From the NCBI RefSeq assembly GCF_023217965.1, contig NZ_JALPSC010000001.1, positions 2,164,938 through 2,228,937 on the forward strand: a stretch of 64,000 bases of DNA. The letters are read 5' to 3'. Of this stretch, positions 53,493 to 61,475 are shown one piece after another. The notes beneath the pieces are model-generated. The model saw nothing but the letters and a program-made list of their open reading frames with translations, made no database searches and was not told the origin of the DNA. Source of the DNA: Prevotella sp. E13-27 (GTDB lineage: Bacteria; Bacteroidota; Bacteroidia; Bacteroidales; Bacteroidaceae). The number at the start of each line of letters is the position of its first letter. Position 1 is the first letter of the stretch. Made by a program: the position numbers and the translations under genes.

Positions 53493-53720
53493 TTATGGAT
53501 TATCAGCTCTATTTATCAGTTCCGAAGCCACAAACGCACCTTCTTCGCCCTCTTCGGCATGTTGGCTGATGTAGTTTGGAAAGAAAAACAATTTCAGTAC
53601 TGCAAAGATGATAATCAGCTTCACAATAATGATTAGCCAAAGCGTTTTCCCCAGCGTCATGCTGCGGAACCCATCGTAGTATAGGTCGAAAGCTCTATAT
53701 ATGAAGTTCGTCTTTCGCAT
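53493..53720 (-). CDS. DUF4492 small membrane protein upstream of cydAB
   Basis: 75 residues with one central membrane helix (LWLIIIVKLIIIFAVLKLFFF), a basic/aromatic N-terminus (NFIYRAFDLYYDGFRSMTLGKTLW) and an acidic C-terminal tail (HAEEGEEG). It matches DUF4492, a family found before cytochrome bd genes in Bacteroidota. It is the first gene of the unit, 52 bases before cydA, with its own promoter. By position and size it may be an accessory subunit comparable to CydX, although the sequence is not CydX-like; that role is inference. Confidence 0.88.
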   Translation of the reverse strand: MRKTNFIYRAFDLYYDGFRSMTLGKTLWLIIIVKLIIIFAVLKLFFFPNYISQHAEEGEEGAFVASELINRADNP

Positions 53721-53776
53721 GGTTTCTACTATTCGTCTTTCAGACTGATGTTTTTCTTTTTAGGTTTTCTAAGTGG

Positions 53777-53807
53777 CAAAGATAAATCATTTATTTGAAC
53801 CTACCAA
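53777..53807 (-). promoter_or_regulatory. Promoter of the DUF4492-cydAB operon
   Basis: The minus strand has TTG (53805-53807) and TATCTTTG (53777-53784), spacing 20, with a 5' leader of about 50 bases. Confidence 0.75.
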
Positions 53808-53830
53808 ATAGTTTTCAATAAAAATGAAGC

Positions 53831-53865
53831 GTCCCCCATAGTTTGACAAGAAACTGTTGGAGGAC
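53831..53865 (-). terminator. Possible terminator of trmB
   Basis: An imperfect hairpin (GTCC with GGAC, AGTTT with AAACT) just after the trmB stop codon. On the minus strand it is followed by GCTTCATTTTTATTG. Confidence 0.45.
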
Positions 53866-53872
53866 ACTGTGT

Positions 53873-54643
53873 TTATTTGCTTGTTTCGAGACTGCTTCTC
53901 TTCGATCGGTGATATGAGCGGTAATCGTCGAGTTCTATCTCAACGTTGGGCTCTTCGAGCTCCTTGTCACGGGGCAGCAGCCACTTCATGTACTTTATGT
54001 TAAGCCCACGGGCAATCCACATCGACTCGTAGTATGTCTGGATAGACAGTATCTTGCGTGTACCGTCGTCTATTCGCTCATCATGATAGAGGTCTTCTGT
54101 GCGGAAAAGCACAGGCAGCTCATTGTGCTGCACCATATAAGTGGTATATGTAAACAGGAAGTTTGAGTCGGTCTTCAGATGTATTATGCCTCCATCTACG
54201 AGGAAACGACGGTATCGTTCCATGAAATATGTGCTTGTAAGGCGCTTGCGTGGATTCTTCATCTGTGGGTCGCTGAACGTCAGCCATATCTCGCAAACCT
54301 CGTCTTCTGCGAAGAAACGGTCTATTATCTCAATGCTTGTGCGCAGGAAAGCCACATTCTTCAATCCCTCGTTCAGAGCCTGCGTAGCACCTGTCCACAT
54401 GCGTGCTCCCTTGATGTCCACACCAATAAAGTTCATCTGCGGATAGAGCTTTGCCAACTCTACTGTGTATTCACCCTTGCCACATCCCAGTTCAAGTACT
54501 ATCGGGTTATTGTTCTTAAAATACTGTTCGTTCCAGTGCCCTCGCATCTCGAATGGCACGTCGCTGATGACTGAGAACGGATATTGAAAAACGTTCTCAT
54601 ATCTATCCATATCAGCAAATTTTGCCAGCTTCCCTTTTCCCAT
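53873..54643 (-). CDS. trmB: tRNA (guanine-N7-)-methyltransferase
   Basis: A 256-residue SAM-dependent enzyme making m7G46 in tRNA. Marks are [22 protein letters not shown] (SAM motif I), [12 protein letters not shown], the catalytic [20 protein letters not shown] and [12 protein letters not shown]. The start [17 protein letters not shown] is selected because the promoter at 54662-54691 lies inside the longer open frame. It is monocistronic. Confidence 0.94.
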   Translation of the reverse strand: MGKGKLAKFADMDRYENVFQYPFSVISDVPFEMRGHWNEQYFKNNNPIVLELGCGKGEYTVELAKLYPQMNFIGVDIKGARMWTGATQALNEGLKNVAFLRTSIEIIDRFFAEDEVCEIWLTFSDPQMKNPRKRLTSTYFMERYRRFLVDGGIIHLKTDSNFLFTYTTYMVQHNELPVLFRTEDLYHDERIDDGTRKILSIQTYYESMWIARGLNIKYMKWLLPRDKELEEPNVEIELDDYRSYHRSKRSSLETSK

Positions 54644-54661
54644 ATCTATTAGTTTTGTGTG

Positions 54662-54691
54662 CAAAGGTACGATTAAGCGAGCGAAATGCAA
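54662..54691 (-). promoter_or_regulatory. Promoter of trmB
   Basis: The minus strand has TTG (54689-54691) and TACCTTTG (54662-54669), spacing 19 bases, 19 bases before the ATG. Confidence 0.75.
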
Positions 54692-54860
54692 AAGGAAAAC
54701 TCGTTTTTCTTTTCATTTCCGAGCGAAAGTACCTTCGGTGAAGCCAAAGGTACGATTATAATTTGGTAAAACAAGGCTTTAAAACGTGCCTTTCTTGTTA
54801 AAAAATATTAACTCTTTGCTGTTTTGTTGTAAATGTTGCTATGGTTTTAAAACTTTTCCT

Positions 54861-54868
54861 TACCTTTG
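54861..54868 (+). promoter_or_regulatory. -7 box of tRNA-Ser
   Basis: TACCTTTG, with TTG at 54836-54838 (spacing 22), 27 bases before the tRNA 5' end. Confidence 0.6.
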
Positions 54869-54895
54869 CACTCGCTTTTGAGCAATCGGGCATTT

Positions 54896-54980
54896 GGAGA
54901 GATGGTAGAGTGGTCGATTACAGCGGTCTTGAAAACCGCCGTGCTGAGAGGCACCGGGGGTTCGAATCCCTCTCTCTCCG
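54896..54980 (+). tRNA. tRNA-Ser (anticodon UGA)
   Basis: An 85-base cloverleaf. The acceptor stem GGAGAGA pairs with TCTCTCC, discriminator G. The anticodon arm is GCGGT-CTTGAAA-ACCGC with TGA at 54930-54932, decoding UCA. A long variable arm (CGTGCTGAGAGGCACCG) is typical of serine tRNAs, and the T arm is GGGGG-TTCGAAT-CCCTC. CCA is not encoded. It marks the border of the accessory island; such tRNA 3' ends are common integration sites. Confidence 0.95.
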
Positions 54981-54993
54981 CTTAATTAAATTG

Positions 54994-55026
54994 AAACCCG
55001 CTGATTTTCAGCGGGTTTTGTTTTTC
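54994..55026 (+). terminator. Terminator of tRNA-Ser
   Basis: AACCCGCTGA (54995-55004) pairs with TCAGCGGGTT (55008-55017) around TTT, followed by TTGTTTTTC. Confidence 0.85.
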
Positions 55027-55035
55027 TCATCTTTA

Positions 55036-55059
55036 GAGGTTCCGTTTGAGGTTCCGTTT
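55036..55059. repeat. 12-base tandem direct repeat next to tRNA-Ser
   Basis: GAGGTTCCGTTT occurs twice in direct succession (55036-55047, 55048-55059) between the tRNA terminator and the end of the unknown gene. The rest of 55060-55123 shows nothing recognisable. It may be a recombinase-binding or att-type site, but this is unproven. Confidence 0.55.
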
Positions 55060-55123
55060 TTCTTTTATGAAAGTTTAACGTGGAATCTTGGTGAAAGCAC
55101 GATTTTTGACCGTTCAAGAGTGA

Positions 55124-56806
55124 TTATCTCCGCTTTGTGGTGTATTCTACGTTGATAAATCCACAACGGCGAAGAAGCTCTACTGCTTCCACAAAATTAG
55201 GATCCAGATTGTTCCTTTCTTTTTCGTAGTTGTTCACAGAAACGTACCTGGCTGTGGCTGGATTTATAGGCTTTCCAGTCTTCGACTCAAAGAACTCTGC
55301 TGCTATGCCCATGTCCTCTGGAGTGTTTCTTGCATCTGACAACAGGCATCGTATAATATGACCTAACAGAACATTCTTTCCTCTCCAGTTTATTTTGGAA
55401 GAAGGTGGATAAGGTTCTCCTTGTCCGCTGAAACGATATACAAAAAGAGACTTGGAGGAAGTCGTATCTATAAGTCCCTCTTTCGTCAGTTCGTCATATA
55501 GCAGAGACAGACATTTGGGTAGTTCTCTATCCTTCTCTTCGCTATTGCTTCCTTTAAGTTTTGAGTTAAGAACCGTGACATACCTTTTCTCCCTTAAGAA
55601 TATGCTATCGTTACCATCAAAAGTTTGATCTTCGTGCCTGGTGTCTTGATGCTCTTCCACTATAATTGTCTGTTGCTCATCATCAGTGTATAATGACACA
55701 ATCCAGTTCAGTAAATCCTTGTCTTCGTCACTGAGCAATCCATCGACCATATGATAGACGGATTTCATTTGATGAAGGGATAAGGTTATGAAGTCCAGAA
55801 AGTCTTGGCATTCCAATTCCACATAATCCCAATCTCCATTCTCCCATTTTTGCTCGATAGCAGCAGCGAATGATTTGCCTCCAGCATTTCCGAATCGCTG
55901 GCTTATCTCATTTTTGTGGCTCCTTAATGCAGACAGGAGGATTTTGTAAGTCTGAATTTTGCAGTTGTATGTAATGGATGAAAGGGATATTGATATGGTT
56001 CCTTCTTTCTCGGACTCTAACAAGAACTGCTTCCAAGGCTTTCTCTTACTATCAGTATAATGGGTATATGGTCTTGTCTCAGCAATTGTATCACAGTTGT
56101 ATTGTTGCCTACCTATCCGATGTCTGCGTGCAAAGCTCTTTGTGTCGAATCCGCAAAGAAGTTTTATCCTTTCTACGGCGAACTGTTCTTCTTCCTCTTT
56201 CGGGATATTTCTGAAAAATGGTGCTAACCCAGTATCTGTCAGCCAGAGATTTTCCAACTGAATCTTTTTGCCACGTTTGATTATCCTAACGTCCTTTTCA
56301 CTCTTGATTCCAAACAGTAGATAGCGCATCGTCCACAATATTCCCATTAGATCTTGGCAGTCTGTTTCTTTTAATGCTGCTATAAATGCAGTCTTGTCCT
56401 GGGCCTGAATAGAGTTTATGACACTTGTGTAAACATTTGATGGAAGTCTGTTGTAGTGGTCAATGATATTACGGGTGTCGGTATGTCCTAATGTGCATAA
56501 GAAGTCAAAGGCTTCATCGTGCGTCAAAAAAGATTCTGGCTCTTTGCCGTTGTCTCTCAGATATACATAGAGACTATAAATGTGTTTCTTAAGATTCGCA
56601 TGAAGAACCTGAAAGAACGGAATGACCACTCCTTCACTGAAAGCAATGTATTCAAAGAGGCATGGCAGATAAGGAGCAAGAGCAGAAGGTTCATGCTCTT
56701 CTGACCAACACAAGAGTTTTCTGATTCTCCCAATCCCCAAGTCTACATTTGGAAGGATGGTCAGATGCTCTTGATCCGTTTTTATGTTGCCTGTTTCTGT
56801 TAACAT
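55124..56806 (-). CDS. Unrecognised 560-residue protein in the restriction-modification island
   Basis: 560 residues, soluble and helix-rich, without signal peptide or membrane segment. I do not recognise the family. The N-terminal ~190 residues are mostly helical (LAPYLPCLFEYIAFSEGVV). A middle basic part contains SFARRHRIGRQQYNCDT, and about 255-390 is mixed (KPWKQFLLESEKEGTISISLSS). The C-terminal ~130 residues (SKINWRGKNVLLGHIIRCLL, then EFFESKTGKPINPATARYVS) resemble helical DNA-binding-type tails of other Bacteroidota element proteins, but this is impression only. It is transcribed divergently from hsdR. It may be an accessory defence or regulatory gene. Confidence 0.7.
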   Translation of the reverse strand: MLTETGNIKTDQEHLTILPNVDLGIGRIRKLLCWSEEHEPSALAPYLPCLFEYIAFSEGVVIPFFQVLHANLKKHIYSLYVYLRDNGKEPESFLTHDEAFDFLCTLGHTDTRNIIDHYNRLPSNVYTSVINSIQAQDKTAFIAALKETDCQDLMGILWTMRYLLFGIKSEKDVRIIKRGKKIQLENLWLTDTGLAPFFRNIPKEEEEQFAVERIKLLCGFDTKSFARRHRIGRQQYNCDTIAETRPYTHYTDSKRKPWKQFLLESEKEGTISISLSSITYNCKIQTYKILLSALRSHKNEISQRFGNAGGKSFAAAIEQKWENGDWDYVELECQDFLDFITLSLHQMKSVYHMVDGLLSDEDKDLLNWIVSLYTDDEQQTIIVEEHQDTRHEDQTFDGNDSIFLREKRYVTVLNSKLKGSNSEEKDRELPKCLSLLYDELTKEGLIDTTSSKSLFVYRFSGQGEPYPPSSKINWRGKNVLLGHIIRCLLSDARNTPEDMGIAAEFFESKTGKPINPATARYVSVNNYEKERNNLDPNFVEAVELLRRCGFINVEYTTKRR

Positions 56807-56832
56807 AAAGCCATGCAGATGAAATCCAGATG

Positions 56833-56840
56833 CAAAGGTA
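56833..56840 (-). promoter_or_regulatory. -7 box of the 560-residue protein gene
   Basis: The minus strand reads TACCTTTG followed by GCA, 27 bases before the ATG. A second minus-strand match, TACTTTTG, lies at 56969-56976. The rest of the 315-base divergent spacer (56841-57039) is AT-rich, and the only other feature is a small ATGC/GCAT hairpin near 56880-56893. Confidence 0.55.
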
Positions 56841-57039
56841 CTCTATTTTTATGAATTATAGCCCATTTCATTCAATAAAATGCAAAAAAGGCATCATTGA
56901 AGGGGTAACTTTATATAGTATGACGTTAGTAGACACATAAAACGCTCTTTTAGACTTCATAATTGTGGCAAAAGTAGAAATTTTCGTTAAATTATGGCGC
57001 ATTAAAACTTAAACTAAGGGGAATTTGGGTAAAAATGTG

Positions 57040-57047
57040 TACCTTTG
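57040..57047 (+). promoter_or_regulatory. -7 box of hsdRMS
   Basis: TACCTTTG followed by GCA, 75 bases before the hsdR start; no -33 TTG at the expected spacing. Confidence 0.55.
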
Positions 57048-57121
57048 CACTAACTTGGGATAATATGCACTTATCGGAAGTATGAAACCAAGGCCATGTG
57101 TAACATCTAAACGCTATCAAT

Positions 57122-59935
57122 ATGGCACCAGAAGAAAAGGCAAGGCAGATAATAGACAAGAAACTTGAAGATGCTGGTTGGGTAATCCAGGATCGTCAGG
57201 AGTTCAACCCTATTGCGTCTCTTGGAGTCGCAGTCCGTGAATACCTCACAAGTGACAATGAAGAGGTTGATTATGCCCTTTTCATTGAAGGTACTCCTGT
57301 AGGTGTAATTGAAGCCAAGCCCGATGAAGAGGGCGTTCACCTTGTGACAGCAGCACATGAGCAGAATGAAGGATATGTAAGTTCTGGTTTGAAATGGGCC
57401 AATTATTCCAAGAAGGACATGCGCTTCATCTACGAGGCGACAGGTGTATTGACACACTTCACAGACTTGCTTGACCCGAAGCCCAGAGTGCGTAAGCTGT
57501 TCTCATTTCACAGGCCAGAGCAGTTACTGTATTGGATAAAAGATTATAAGTTCAATGGAAAGAAAACGCTGCGAGGTCGATTGCAAGAGTTCCCTGAACT
57601 GCCAGAAGAAGGATTCCGTGAATGTCAGATAAAGGCTATATTAAACCTTGAAAAGTCTTTCGGTAACAACAAACCACGTTCATTGGTTCAGATGGCAACT
57701 GGTGCAGGAAAAACCTATACCGCCATCACCAACACATATCGGCTGTTGAAGTTCGCAAAAGCCAAGCGAATACTATTTCTTGTTGACACGAAGAACCTTG
57801 GAATGCAAGCCGAAACGGAATACAAGAACTACCAGCCTTACGATAGCACAGAGAAACTGAATGCCCTATATAACATTCAGCGCATTCAGACATCGAACAT
57901 TCCTCAAAGCACCCAAATCTGCATAAGTACGATTCAGCGTGTATATTCTATGCTGACAGGAAACCTATCTTCCATGCCAGATGACGTGGACGATGAACCA
58001 GGTACAACAACAGGAACAGAGCGAGAGGTGAAATACAATTCAGAATATCCACCAGAGTTCTTCGATTTTATCATTATAGACGAGTGCCACCGTTCCATTT
58101 ACAACCAATGGAGGCAAGTGCTGGAGTATTTCGATGCTTTCCTTATTGGACTGACCGCTACTCCGAACCAACATACATACGCCTTCTTTGACGAGAATGT
58201 TGTAAGTGAATACACCCATGAGGAAGCTGTTTCAGATGGTGTGAACGTGGGCGCACTTGGTACTTTCAGCATAGAAACGGAAAAGACCAAACAGGGCGGC
58301 ATCGTTGCAAAGATTAACCAGCAGATAGAGATTCGTGACAAACGGACAAGGAAACAGCGTTGGGAGTCAACAGATGAAGATATAGCTTACGATGGGAAAG
58401 ACCTTGACAACTCCGTAGTCAATAAATCGCAAATCAGGGTAATCCTAAAGACTTTCAAGGATAACTGGAAGAAATGGGAATACTACAAGGACAGGAAGGA
58501 ATTGCCAAAGACGCTCATATTTGCCAAGAACGACAGTCATGCAGACGATATTGTTGCTTTGGTGAAAGAGGTGTTCAATGAAGGTAACGACTTCTGCAAG
58601 AAGATAACTTTCAAGTCCGAAGAAAACGAAACCTCACTACTCTATGCTTTCCGCAATGAATTCTATCCTCGTGTGGCTGTAACAGTGAACAAGATAGCAA
58701 CAGGTACTGATGTAAAAGCCATTGAGATACTTCTGTTTATGCGTGACATCCGCAGTGAGAACTACTATGAGCAGATGCTGGGAAGGGCAAGGAGGACAAT
58801 GGACTTGGAAAGTCTGAAACAGGCTTCGCCGTCAGCAAGTACCCCCAAATTAGGGTATGTGATTGTAGATGCTGTGGGCGTAACCAAATCTGACAAATGT
58901 GCTGCCAAGAAGAAATGTGGTGGTGATGTGAAACCAACCGTCTCATTCAAGTCACTGCTTGATGCGGTGGTGACTGGAGACATATCGGAAGAAACCTTCA
59001 GCACCCTTGGTACACGACTTGAACATATTGACAGGGTACTTACCGACAAGGAGCGTGAGGAATTCAAGAAGGTATCTGGAGGAACGTCACTTCGACAGCT
59101 GTCTACTAATATTAAGAACGTACATGATGTTGATAGGATAGAAGATACGATAAAGACTGAACATCCCGAATATCCTACCCTTTCGCCCGTAGATAAGGAA
59201 GAAGTAAGAAAGGATGTTATCAAGAAACGTTGCCTTGAAGCAGCAAAACCCATCTATGAGCCGAAAGTCCGTGATTTCCTGATGAACGTCCGTAACTCTA
59301 ACGACCAGACCATTGATCCAGCATTGGATCATCTGACATACGCAGGTTTTGAAACCGACGTGGCGGAGACCAAAGCTAAGGTTCGTGAGACCCTGAAAGA
59401 GTTTATTGAGACCAATAAAGACGAGATAACAGCTCTCAACATCATATATCATCAGGACTATCGAAACCGCCACATTACCGAAGCAATGATACATGAGCTT
59501 TACGACAAGATGCAACGTTACAACAATATGCTCAATGGTAGTTTGATATTCTCGGCATACTCAGATATGACCCGCAAGAAAACTGTTCTTAAGGAACTGG
59601 TTGACATCATTCAGATTATCAAGTATGAGTGGGGACAGATACCAGAGATATACCCCTTTGCAGATATGGTGAAAAAACGCTACAAGGAATGGATCTTCGA
59701 GCGTAATGCCAACAAGGGAGGTGTCCGTGGTGCAGGAACAGCCCCGTTTACAGAAGAACAGATGAAGTGGCTGGAAATGATACGCGACTATATTGCCATC
59801 AATGCCAGTTTCCACGTTGATGCTCTAAAGAGCGGTGAGTTTAACAAGCTCGGAGGAACGGCAAAATACTACAGCCTCTTTGGTAGTCAGTGGAAAGACA
59901 TCATCATTGAGTTAAACCAGAAATTAGTAGCATAA
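57122..59935 (+). CDS. hsdR: Type I restriction enzyme R subunit
   Basis: A 937-residue motor and nuclease subunit that translocates and cuts DNA lacking the host methylation pattern. The N-terminal nuclease has VDYALFIEGTPVGVIEAKPDE (D...ExK, about 50-70). SF2 helicase motifs are I MATGAGKT (near 192), II DECHRS (near 320), III GLTATP (near 343) and VI QMLGRARR (near 557). The C-terminal ~300 residues are the HsdR helical domain contacting HsdM. All motifs are intact. It stands 7 bases before hsdM, in one operon with hsdS. Confidence 0.95.
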   Translation: MAPEEKARQIIDKKLEDAGWVIQDRQEFNPIASLGVAVREYLTSDNEEVDYALFIEGTPVGVIEAKPDEEGVHLVTAAHEQNEGYVSSGLKWANYSKKDMRFIYEATGVLTHFTDLLDPKPRVRKLFSFHRPEQLLYWIKDYKFNGKKTLRGRLQEFPELPEEGFRECQIKAILNLEKSFGNNKPRSLVQMATGAGKTYTAITNTYRLLKFAKAKRILFLVDTKNLGMQAETEYKNYQPYDSTEKLNALYNIQRIQTSNIPQSTQICISTIQRVYSMLTGNLSSMPDDVDDEPGTTTGTEREVKYNSEYPPEFFDFIIIDECHRSIYNQWRQVLEYFDAFLIGLTATPNQHTYAFFDENVVSEYTHEEAVSDGVNVGALGTFSIETEKTKQGGIVAKINQQIEIRDKRTRKQRWESTDEDIAYDGKDLDNSVVNKSQIRVILKTFKDNWKKWEYYKDRKELPKTLIFAKNDSHADDIVALVKEVFNEGNDFCKKITFKSEENETSLLYAFRNEFYPRVAVTVNKIATGTDVKAIEILLFMRDIRSENYYEQMLGRARRTMDLESLKQASPSASTPKLGYVIVDAVGVTKSDKCAAKKKCGGDVKPTVSFKSLLDAVVTGDISEETFSTLGTRLEHIDRVLTDKEREEFKKVSGGTSLRQLSTNIKNVHDVDRIEDTIKTEHPEYPTLSPVDKEEVRKDVIKKRCLEAAKPIYEPKVRDFLMNVRNSNDQTIDPALDHLTYAGFETDVAETKAKVRETLKEFIETNKDEITALNIIYHQDYRNRHITEAMIHELYDKMQRYNNMLNGSLIFSAYSDMTRKKTVLKELVDIIQIIKYEWGQIPEIYPFADMVKKRYKEWIFERNANKGGVRGAGTAPFTEEQMKWLEMIRDYIAINASFHVDALKSGEFNKLGGTAKYYSLFGSQWKDIIIELNQKLVA

Positions 59936-59942
59936 GACCCAA

Positions 59943-61475
59943 ATGGCAGATTCTACAATAAGCAACAAAGTATGGAATATCGCTGGCATTCTGTTTGATG
60001 GCGGCGTTTCAAATAGTGACTACTTGGAGCAGATAACCTATCTTCTTTTCCTCAAAATGGTTGACGAGGACATGAAGATGCCCGAAGAACTCCGGTGGAA
60101 CAACTGGCGCAATCTGGAACTTCCTACCGATTGTGACTGGTCACTGCTCATGTCGAAGTCAGGCGAGGAACTGAAGGAACACTATGGAAAGATTCTCTCC
60201 CTTCTCTCTAAGAAAACAGGTATGATTGGCGAGATTTACCGTGGCGCACAGAATAAGATACAAACTCCAGAACATCTGCGTAAGGTTATCCAGATGATTG
60301 ACGGCACACAATGGAACTCCCTGAGTGAAGACGTGAAAGGCGACATCTATGAAAGCCTGTTGGAACGTATTGCTCAGGACACTAAGTCTGGTGCAGGGCA
60401 GTATTTCACCCCTCGTGCCCTGATTAAGACCATTGTAAAATGCGTCAATCCCGAACTTGGAAAGGTCATCGTAGACCCATGCTGCGGTTCTGGAGGTTTC
60501 TTACTTGCTGCTAAAGATTTTTTGCAAGGAAAATACACAACGATGACAGGCAAGCAGACCGATGACTTGAAACTGCATACTTTTTATGGAACCGAGATTG
60601 TTCCTAACACCTATCGACTCTGTCTGATGAACTTGCTGTTGCATGGTATCGGTGAGTTTGGCGGTGTGCCTCCCATCAAGTGTGCAGATTCGCTTGCTTC
60701 TGCTCCTGGTGACAATGATCTTTGTGAATATGTGATGACCAATCCTCCTTTCGGAAAGAAGTCATCAACGACGATTGAGGTACAGGAAGAGGATAAGGAA
60801 ACTGGTGAAATGGTCACAAAGCTCAAAAAAGCACAAGACAATTATGTAAGGGCAGACTTTATAGCTACCACGTCCAATAAACAATTGAACTTCTTACAAC
60901 ACATCAAATCGCTGCTGAAAGTTGGTGGAACAGCTGCCGTCGTGCTTCCTGATAACGTACTGTTTGAAGGTGGTGCAGGTGAAACTATCCGCAAGAACCT
61001 GTTAAAGACTTGCGACCTGCATACAATTCTCCGTCTGCCTACAGGATTGTTCTATGCCCAGGGTGTAAAGGCTAATGTGCTATTCTTTGAGAAGAAACCC
61101 ACCTCAGAGAATGCCCAGACTAAAGAGGTCTGGATTTACGACTATCGTACCAATGTCAAGCATACGCTGAAACAAAATCCTTTGCGCGAGACTGACCTTC
61201 AGGATTTTGTGGATTGCTATCGTCCCGATGACCGTCACCATCGTCAGGAAACCTATCATGCAGAGAGCAATCCAGATGGTCGTTGGCGTAAGTTCACATA
61301 CGACGAGGTGCTGGGACGTGACAAGACCAGTCTTGATATTACTTGGATAAAACAAGGTGAAGAGAGCGAAGATCTCTCGTTGCCAGAGCTTATCAGTATC
61401 ATCAAAGAGAAAAGCAACAACATCACTGAGGCTGTTGCAGAACTGGAGAAACTTCTTGAAAATCTTGAAAGCTAA
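59943..61475 (+). CDS. hsdM: Type I restriction-modification methyltransferase subunit
   Basis: 510 residues. The N-terminal helical domain (NKVWNIAGILFDGGVSNSDYLEQITYLLFLKMVDE) is followed by an N6-adenine methyltransferase: DTKSGAGQYFTPRALIKTIV, SAM motif VDPCCGSGGFLLAA (near 180) and catalytic NPPFGKK (near 266). Two copies with one HsdS methylate the target adenines. Stop and hsdS start share one base (TAATG). All motifs are intact. Confidence 0.96.
   Translation: MADSTISNKVWNIAGILFDGGVSNSDYLEQITYLLFLKMVDEDMKMPEELRWNNWRNLELPTDCDWSLLMSKSGEELKEHYGKILSLLSKKTGMIGEIYRGAQNKIQTPEHLRKVIQMIDGTQWNSLSEDVKGDIYESLLERIAQDTKSGAGQYFTPRALIKTIVKCVNPELGKVIVDPCCGSGGFLLAAKDFLQGKYTTMTGKQTDDLKLHTFYGTEIVPNTYRLCLMNLLLHGIGEFGGVPPIKCADSLASAPGDNDLCEYVMTNPPFGKKSSTTIEVQEEDKETGEMVTKLKKAQDNYVRADFIATTSNKQLNFLQHIKSLLKVGGTAAVVLPDNVLFEGGAGETIRKNLLKTCDLHTILRLPTGLFYAQGVKANVLFFEKKPTSENAQTKEVWIYDYRTNVKHTLKQNPLRETDLQDFVDCYRPDDRHHRQETYHAESNPDGRWRKFTYDEVLGRDKTSLDITWIKQGEESEDLSLPELISIIKEKSNNITEAVAELEKLLENLES

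Noticed and set aside
54841-55155. An open frame running through tRNA-Ser and its terminator
   Set aside because: It crosses the tRNA, the terminator and the tandem repeat; its EVPFEVPF segment comes only from the repeated 12-mer.
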